Below, in pieces: positions 57,196-64,000 of a stretch of 64,000 nucleotides of DNA. This DNA comes from Larix kaempferi. Lineage: Eukaryota > Streptophyta > Pinopsida > Pinales > Pinaceae. Where the stretch lies: assembly GCA_027924585.1 (NCBI GenBank), contig BSBM01000299.1, forward strand, positions 29,736,501 to 29,800,500, written 5' to 3'. Both the position numbers and the translations under genes were made by a program. The notes below the pieces were generated by a model that saw nothing but the letters and a program-made list of their open reading frames with translations, was not told where the DNA came from and ran no database searches. Numbering within the stretch: position 1 is the first letter of the stretch; each line of letters begins with the position of its first letter.

Positions 57196-59245
57196 TGTTG
57201 GTATTTTCCTATAATCCATCCTAGTCCTAATAGCATTCTCCATTTTTGCATTTTCAGTCATGCATGCAATTGCATGCATCCCAGCCATCAGTCCCAGCAC
57301 CTAGTCCTAATTTAGATAGCCCCGGGAGCTTCTTTCTGATCAGTTTTATCCCTCCTAGTGCTTAGTGCGCCCTCCTTTCACCTACCACTTGTGAAAGGCA
57401 CCCTCTCTCACCTACCACTCAGTTTCACTTCAGTTAGTTGAATTATCTTTAGATATTTCCTTGATTTAAGGCTAGATTGACTCCTCAACTGACTGTATCA
57501 CTCCGATGGACCTCTAGTGAGAATAGACTGCCTATTCTGACTCCAGTTAGCTCCTCATGCACCCTCCACTGAGCCTCCTTCACTACATTAGTGCTTCTGT
57601 AACGTCCCCACCCTTGGACCCAATGCAAGGAAGGGAACCTGATGCCATTCTATGGAGCTTTTATATCAACTCAGCCATATTCATTAGATTCACAGCCATA
57701 AAAGAGATGTGTGCAGATGGAAATGAAACAAACATGCACAACGGAAATGAACTCATCCACACACATATTACATGACTGATATTCAATTTAACACAACCAA
57801 TAATTTAATGCATTTGCAGAAGTAATTACATAAGAAAATACTCATCTTGATGTAATGTTGTCCCAACAACTAGCTATGTCGCTGCAACATTCCTCCCAAC
57901 TGTTGGTCTCTGCTCAGCCTGTATTCTTTCAGCACTTAAAGACCACCCCCGAGCTGGGCATGATATCTACAAGGAAAAGGGAACCCTCAAGCTCAGCTCA
58001 GCCCAAAGAAATGGATAACCAACTCAACCCAAGCATTCTCTTGCACACCAAACTCAAATTTGGGCTCTGGAACACACTTTCAGCAGTGGAACTTAGGAAC
58101 TAGATGGACAGGGGTTTTCCCAAAACATAGGCACACCAAAAATGGATTGTGGGAAGAGGAATCCAACCCCAGGGAAAAAAACTGATTTCCCCCACAGATG
58201 TATGAGTATACAGTGGGCCAAAACGGCCTCTAAAAACCCCAAAATCGTTTTACTCTTTTCTCCACTGTTAGACACACAAAAATGCCCTTCCCAGTTAGGA
58301 AAATGAAGGTAAACATAGTAAAACCAGTGAGGAAAATGCCCAGGTAGCTCCAAAATCGTGAGAGGGCAAAGTGGGTTGATGGGTAATGGCTTGGAGAGAA
58401 ATTCATGGCTCTTTTCTTGTCCAAGAAGCCAAACATGAATTTCCATGTAGGCTGGCTTGCCCATACCCGAATTTGGATAGCCATACCTCCCATTCCCTAA
58501 GGCATTAACTACCTCAACCAACTATTGGGAGAAATCAATGATTGGGTACAAAAGTCAACATGGGTAGTTGAGGGTTTGATTGGTTCTCTCATTGACACTT
58601 GGCTTGGCTTGATTGGCTCCAAGGGTTTGAATGTTTTCTCTCCCAATTTCCTTATAACATCATGCCCCCATCTCTTGTTGCATTGCATAGCTAGTTGTGG
58701 GCTTTTATATTAAAATGCATATTTACAATTCCCATGGTTCATTAGCACATGGGTAGCATAATATCAAATACTTGCCTCTTCTAGATCGAGTGTTCACTAG
58801 CGGGGCCTTGGCCTTGAGCTCCACGTTAGGAAGCATACATAATATGCATACATTATTTACATTATAACCCAAAATATTACAAGGGTCAAAGTGGGGACGT
58901 GACAGCTTCCATGTGCCAATTACACCTACCACACTCAGTTAGACTCAGTTTGACACCTGGTTGATAGTTACTTGTGCATTGATGACTCCACTGATGATGA
59001 TCAGGACTCCTAGTTGTGCTTTGATGACACTCCACTGATCTTTTGATCTATCCATGCAGGCTAATTCAAATTACACTCTTGGTATTCGAATCTTGTGCAT
59101 TGTATCATTATTGTTTATTATTCAGATTAATGAAACATGTGTGATTATTCTGCTCCTATCTGAGTTCTGTTTCATCTTTGTTCTGCTGCTCATTATTTCT
59201 TGTGAGGTATTCATCAGCTCTTAGATCTGCTATGGGAATTTCACA
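57196..59245 (+). repeat. LTR B (middle) of the tandem copia array
   Basis: TGTTGGTATTTT to TTTCACA. Without the solo LTR inside (57598-58904 plus one GCTTC) it is about 738 bp, in line with LTRs A and C. Confidence 0.9.
57598..58904. mobile_element. Solo LTR 2, nested in LTR B
   Basis: 1307 bp, bounded by TGTAACGTCCCCAC and GTGGGGACGTGACA (13 of 14 inverted match), flanked by GCTTC on both sides (57593-57597, 58905-58909). Inner sequence matches solo LTR 1 in reverse orientation, for example AACTAGCTATGCAATGCAAC near 52800 and its complement near 58675. Its internal ORFs are shadows. It is absent from LTRs A and C. Confidence 0.85.
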
Positions 59246-59260
59246 TGGTATCAGAGCATG
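59246..59260 (+). promoter_or_regulatory. PBS of internal unit 2
   Basis: TGGTATCAGAGCATG, an unmutated initiator-Met tRNA type PBS right after LTR B. Confidence 0.9.
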
Positions 59261-59373
59261 TTGAGAGTATAGTCTATCTCCATTCTTGAGAGTTTTTTTG
59301 CAGGTATTCGAAGTTCCAGCAGTTACAATAGCAGCACCTCCAGTTTCACCTTGCATTTGCTCTAGCAGTTGAG

Positions 59374-60448
59374 ATGAGCAATTCGAACACTCCTCTCTCC
59401 TAGAATCCTAACTCCTTTCAATTACTTTGATTGGAATATTGATATGGAAATGTCCTTGAGTAGTAAATCTCTACACAGGATAACAATGGGAAGAGAAACC
59501 GAACCAAATTCAGCTGTGGAGAGAGCCAAGCATCTGAATCGATTAGATGAAGCTTTCGGTTACATGTGCATTCATATTTCTAGAGATCTATTGTTTCATC
59601 TCGAAGGGTTGAAGACTCCAAGAGAGCTGTGGTTGAAGTTAGAGGCCCTCTTTGGCAAACAAGATGAGCTAAGAGGCCATGCTTTGGAGAATGAATTGGT
59701 TGCCCTACAACCAAGCAGTTTTGAGAACATTCAAGAATTCTTCTCGAAATTCAAATCTTTGGTTATGCAATGCAGGTCTTGTGGCCTTGAGAAAAAGGAA
59801 GAGCAATTGGTGCTCTCCATTCTGAGCAAACTAGGATTTGAATTTTCTATCTTTGTATCTACCTTCCACTCTTGGCGAATGTCAATCCCTAGATGGAAGA
59901 TGCACTCCTTAGAATTTTTTACTGCAGCTCTCATCCAAGAACAAGACAAATTGATCCAAATGGGTTCCATCAAGGCCTCCAAAGATCAACCTCTTTTAGC
60001 AGGAAAGACAAATAGTGCGAATGTGAAAGGGAGGCATAAAAGCAAATACAAGAATCCATCTGAATCTAAGATGAATTCCAAATCAAGTCCATCGAAGGGG
60101 GCCTCCAGCTCCAAGAAGGACAAACATAAAAGATCTGATGGATCTAAGTGTCCCTACTGCAAGAAAGGAAACCACCCAGAAAGATCTTGCATGCACAAGA
60201 AAATAGATCAATTAACCAAGATTCTTGAACAGAACAAAATTGCTATTCCAAAAGATGCAAAAGTGTTTGATACTGGAAGTGGATCTTATGGTCATGAGGA
60301 TTGCCATGCATTGATGGATGGATTTTCAAAATCAAAGACCCTCCTCATAGATTCTGGAGCCTCCAACCACATGGTTTCCTCTCAAGAATCATTTTCCTCT
60401 TTAGATCTCAAAGATGGTCCTACTATTCACATGGGAGACAACTATTAG
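59374..60448 (+). pseudogene. copia gag and protease start, unit 2
   Basis: ATG at 59374 is followed by a 5-base loss (against unit 1) that shifts the frame. The frame is then open from 59444 for 334 codons. It covers gag (MEMSLSSKSLHRI, TPRELWLKLEALFGKQDEL, KKEEQLVLSILSKLG), basic linker, zinc knuckle CPYCKKGNHPERSC at about 60150, and protease TLLIDSGASNHMVSS at about 60345. A stop at 60446 ends it in the protease. Unit 1 is broken elsewhere, so between them the ancestral frame can be inferred to have been open. Confidence 0.85.
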
Positions 60449-61381
60449 ATCTCTGCCAAAGGGATGGGTACAGTACATATGGAGCATGGCAAGTTAAAGA
60501 ATGTTCTTTTCATCCCCTCCTTGACAACAAATTTATGTCTGTATATCAGATGACTCACACTGGATCACCAAAGAAGGTGACTTTTGGTCCCAACACAGTT
60601 GAGATTACAGAGATCTCTGCTGGGAAGACTATAACGAAAGGGTTTGCAAATCATGCCTCCAAGGCATATGAGTTCTCACATTTTCTTCCCTTATCTCTTC
60701 CTACTCCTTTGGAATTTGATGAAGATTCGAGTGACTCTTCTTCTAATGAAGATCAAGATCAAGATCTTGATGTTGAGATCAAAGTTCAAGAACATTAAGA
60801 TTCAAATCCAGAACCAACACATGTTCTCAATCCAGAGCCAAGGCCAATATGGGCTCACACAGTCCTTGCAGCTACTGAGAAATTAGTTGACAATTCATTT
60901 GATCACCGAACTACCAGATTTCAGCATCATGCCAACCTTGCATTATGCCATCTACCTCTTCCTGAGAGATGTTGCAAGATGGTGGGGTTCACTCTTCCAT
61001 CCCTTGGGAAGACTCATCATGATCCATTCGTTCCAGTAGCAGAAAGGTTTCCTGAAAGACTTGCTTCCTCCAATACATATTCTACACAGTGGGAGGAACA
61101 TCAGAAGACCAGATCCAGATCTAGCACCTGCATTGGCATCCAACAGAGGATCAACTTGCCAAGTTTTTTGCAAAAGTTTTCGCTGAGGAAAGCTTCTTCC
61201 TTTTCTGCTTAGTATGATGGTTCTTTGAGTTATTTACTGTTCTTTTGAGGGGGGGTATTTTTCCCATGAGGTTTTCCCCATTTCCTCGGTTTATGGAAAG
61301 TTCTTATTTTTTATGATTTATTTGATTGTATGGGTGACCTTTGGTCCTAGTTACCAGGGCCCAGGATGGATTAAGGGGGGG
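60449..61381 (+). pseudogene. Fused linker and RNase H tail, unit 2, with polypurine tract
   Basis: Reads MTHTGSPKKVTFGPNTVEIT, YEFSHFLPLSLPTPLEF, DQDQDLDVEIKVQEH, stop, RPIWAHTVLAATEKLV, DHRTTRFQHHANLALCHLP. In the third frame 61130-61200 reads HWHPTEDQLAKFFAKVFAEE, the RNase H end of copia. GGATTAAGGGGGGG at 61368-61381 is the polypurine tract before LTR C. Confidence 0.8.
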
Positions 61382-62173
61382 TGTTGGGATTTTCCTCTAC
61401 TCCATCCTAGTCCTAACAACATTCTCCATTTTTTCATTTTCAGTCATGCATGAATTTTTGCATGTAGACATGAAATCGCATGCAGTCATGAAAGTGCATG
61501 CATGCATCCCAGTCATCAGTCCCACCACCTAGTCCTCATTTAGCTAGCCCCGAGAGCTTCTTTCTTATCAGTTTTAGCCCTCCTAGTGCTTAGTGCACCC
61601 TTCTTTCACCTACCACTTGTGAAATGCGCCCTCTCTCACCTACCACTCAGTTGCACTTCAGTTAGTTGAGTTATCTTTAGATCTTTCCTTGATTTAAGGC
61701 TAGATTGAATCCTCAACTGACTGTATCACTCTGATGGACCTCCAGTGAGACTAGACTGCCTATTCTGACTCTAGTTAGCTCCTCATGCACCCTCCACTGA
61801 GCCTCCTCCACTACATTAGTGCTTCCATGTGCCATTTACACCTACCACACTCAGTTAGACTCAGTTTGACACCTGGTTGACAGTTACTTGTGCATTGATG
61901 ACTCCACTGATGATGATCAGGACTCCTAGTTGTGCTTTGATGACACTCCACTGATATTTTGATCTATCCATGCAGGCTAATTCGAATTACACTCTTGGTA
62001 TTCGAATCCTGTGCATTGTATCATTATTGTTTATTATTCAGATTAACGAAACATGTGTGATTATTCTGCTCCTATCTGAGTTCTGTTGCATCTTTGTTTT
62101 GCTTCTCATTCTTTCTACAATTCTTTCTTGTGAGGTATTCATCAGCTCTTAGATCTGCTATGGGAATTTCACA
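61382..62173 (+). repeat. LTR C of the tandem copia array
   Basis: 792 bp, TGTTGGGATTTT to TTTCACA, followed by GATGA. It contains an extended CATG-rich segment at 61445-61510. Confidence 0.9.
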
Positions 62174-62995
62174 GATGAATGGCAGGTTTTTGCTAGGCTT
62201 TTTTTTTTGTTCAGTAAGCTTTGGTATGGAAGTAAGTGTTAACAAATCGACATTTCTCAAAAATGGGGTTGACAAGGAGGCTTTGAGGCAGATATCATAC
62301 ATTCTCCCTTATCATATTTCTAGCATAGATGATGGATTCAAATAATTAGGCTATTTTTTAAATATGAACTGCTATGGTGCCAAAGATTGGTTGTGGTTGA
62401 TTCAAAAATATGAAAAAAGGATTAATAATTGGTCTTACAGAAGCTTTTCTTTGACAAGAAGATTAGTCTTATTGAAGGTTGTGCTTGTTGGAATTCCCGT
62501 TTTTTGGTTTTCCTTAGCATGTGTTCCACAATATATTATGTCCAAGATTAGAAAGTTGATGTTTAACTTCTTATGGTTGGGAGGTGCTGAAACAAGTAAA
62601 TATCACCTGGCCAACTGGGAAAAGCTATCTAAGCCTAAATGTTTGGGGGTTGGGATATAAAAAAACTCTAGTGGTTCAGCACTGATCTAAGTATGGAAAG
62701 TATGTGGGGGAGTTTTTTCGGGAAGGGACTATGGAGTGAGTTGCTTCATGGTAAATATATCAAAGGATCCACTCTTGGTTGGATTAGGAATCCAATTAAA
62801 AACACCTGGAATGTTTTAAATTTTTGTAGAGGTTTCATTAAGTATTTTGCTTGGATTAGCAAAGGGCTGACATGGAAGGTTGGAAATGGTTCAAATGTTT
62901 TCCTTGGAGTAGATCGTCTAATTGGCAATGAAGAAAACTCTATTTTATCTCCTTACCTGCAAGAATACTTAGCGGAATTTTTTAATTTTTTTTAG
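62174..62995 (+). pseudogene. LINE reverse transcriptase, piece 3 and C-terminal region
   Basis: Follows piece 2 when the array and one GATGA are removed: SVDEWQVFARLFF, then (after a 1-base shift in a T run) GMEVSVNKSTFLKNGVDKEA, LGYFLNMNCYGAKDWLWLIQ, NNWSYRSFSLTRRLVLLKVV, SKIRKLMFNFLWLGG, and SKGLTWKVGNGSNVFLGVDR. These are the thumb and C-terminal parts of plant LINE ORF2. Stops at about 62343 and 62658 break it. The 3' end and poly-A tail are not seen. Confidence 0.9.
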
Positions 62996-63648
62996 AAGAG
63001 AGAAGTGTAGTTGATAATCGAGTTTCGATATGGATTGTTCATAAAAACTATTGAAAAGGATATATAAATATTTATAATGAGTTTTTCATACTTCTATTTA
63101 TGGAACATAAGTGATGCATGTGACTTAATTTCTAGTTATGCTTCCCACTAGATGTAAGGAATGTGACACGTGGTAGGGGAGTGATACCCTTAGACCAGCC
63201 TAGATCCAAATCCTAGGCCCTATCAAGCACTGAGAGGGATCAAATATCCCGAGGTGCAAACCTCTCCTCGAATAGCTCCTTGTAAATATGCATCTTGTTT
63301 TTTTTACTTCTTATATTTCTAGTTTTTATGTCGGCTATATTTTTTTTTTACTTCTTTATTTTATGTCAGGTATAATATTATGTTTCTACTTTTCATATCC
63401 ACTATAATATTTTTTTAACTTCTTTATTTTATGTCGGCTATAATATTTATTACTTTTTACTTTGTATTATTCTTTTTGGTTTATGGTCGACATGTTACAA
63501 CATCTCCCTCATACTCGTGTAACAATACTCAACAAATGTTATAACATCTCCCTCATACTCATGTAATGTGACATGGACAAACGTTACAAGATCTCCCTCA
63601 TACTGGGCTGTAGAGCGCCTCTCAGCGCAATGAAGTCCATGAATTTCT
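62996..63648. other. Unassigned AT-rich DNA with short repeats
   Basis: No gene seen. 63300-63460 has a repeated TTACTTCTTTATTTTATGTC phrase (three variants). 63497-63600 has ACATCTCCCTCATACT three times at spacing of about 43-45 bp. Confidence 0.5.
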
Positions 63649-63831
63649 ATGACACCAAATGAAATATCAGTCCCCCATCAATTAGATGAGGTGAATGCAT
63701 ATGTGGAGTGCATAAGTCATGATAGATTGGTCCCCCATCAATTAGATGAGGTGAGTGCATATGCAGAGTGGGTAAGCCAAAATATGTATAGAGTTAAGGA
63801 AGAACTAAACAGTTTCTCTATATCATCTTAA
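63649..63831 (+). CDS. Short ORF with two 20-residue repeats
   Basis: 60 codons from MTPNEIS to a stop at 63829. It contains VPHQLDEV-N/S-AY-V/A-E twice, from a 60-bp tandem DNA repeat (63671-63730, 63731-63790). The start is the first in-frame ATG. No family recognised. It may be a fragment of a longer retroelement or host protein, or a chance ORF. Confidence 0.3.
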   Translation: MTPNEISVPHQLDEVNAYVECISHDRLVPHQLDEVSAYAEWVSQNMYRVKEELNSFSISS

Positions 63832-64000
63832 ATATTATTTCACTTGTTTTTATACTATTAGGGATACTAAGGAAGAGCTAAACAAATATGTGTTTCTTGG
63901 AACTACAAGAAATTTCTACAATGTGTCATTGTGTCCTATAAGAAGAGTAACATTGTTTTCTTACACATTGGTTGATATTGGTTTGGTCATAATAGTTGAG
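63832..64000. other. Unassigned window end
   Basis: No feature seen. Confidence 0.4.

Larger units (their letters stand above)
54292..62173 (+). mobile_element. Tandem Ty1/copia array: LTR-internal-LTR-internal-LTR
   Basis: Three LTRs (54292-55057, 57196-59245, 61382-62173) enclose two internal regions (55058-57195, 59246-61381). One 5-bp target duplication, GATGA, flanks the whole array (54287-54291, 62174-62178), so one insertion event was followed by tandem duplication. Each internal part has PBS, gag, zinc knuckle, half of the protease, then a jump to the integrase-RT linker, then the RNase H tail and polypurine tract. Integrase and RT are missing, so the unit is non-autonomous. The middle LTR has a nested solo LTR. 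Confidence 0.9.

Noticed and set aside
1-64000. CRISPR arrays, operons, ribosome binding sites, endogenous pararetrovirus
   Set aside because: Intron-like splice sites, LTR elements and plant gene relics show nuclear plant DNA. No regular spacer arrays, and no movement-protein or caulimovirid gene order was seen.
1-64000. tRNA, rRNA or snoRNA genes
   Set aside because: No cloverleaf with A and B boxes or rRNA core words was noticed. PBS motifs only mimic tRNA ends. A covariance-model scan would settle it.

Overview
This window looks like nuclear DNA of a large-genome seed plant, probably a gymnosperm. It is almost wall-to-wall decayed, nested LTR retrotransposons with AT-rich spacers. The only traces of ordinary plant genes are broken pieces: O-fucosyltransferase exons, a captured multi-pass membrane-protein gene and possible Dicer-like exons. 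The gymnosperm guess rests on my impression of the Ty3/gypsy families and on the density of old insertions; it is inference. I see no intact host gene, tRNA, rRNA or CRISPR array, and no virus.

Layout. 1-3354: a non-coding LTR element on the minus strand in tandem form (LTR, leader, LTR, leader). 3380-4210: a Ty3/gypsy protease-region relic, and 9514-9834 a zinc-knuckle fragment; between them sits a full-length dead Ty1/copia element on the minus strand (4211-9513). 9835-22150: two copies of one Ty3/gypsy element, head to head across an 80-bp spacer at 18500-18579. The left copy keeps gag, protease, RT, RNase H, integrase and a long accessory ORF downstream of integrase. The right copy lost all of pol by a deletion at a short microhomology but keeps the rest of the accessory ORF. 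22200-26000: the 3' part and LTR of another LTR element. 29638-35486: a long LTR followed by an accessory-type ORF with no visible gag or pol. 36343-37850: the end of a Ty3/gypsy integrase and its LTR. 37850-44962: mostly unassigned AT-rich DNA with an unidentified coding relic and three possible decayed exons.

44963-50142: a Ty1/copia element with perfect 5-bp target duplications. Its gag-to-mid-RT region is replaced by foreign DNA that includes a fragment of a plant membrane-protein gene. 50502-51136: O-fucosyltransferase exons lying between 26/27-bp direct repeats. 52507-62995: a LINE reverse-transcriptase gene in three pieces, split by a solo LTR (52586-54207) and by a tandem LTR-internal-LTR-internal-LTR copia array (54292-62173). 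The middle LTR of that array carries another solo LTR (57598-58904). Removing each insertion with one target duplication rejoins the LINE sequence (with one remaining 1-base shift in a T run), so the order of events can be read directly.

Nothing here looks functional as a pathway. The main interest is in element biology: the accessory proteins downstream of integrase, the palindromic gypsy pair, gene capture, the non-autonomous tandem copia, and the datable nest.
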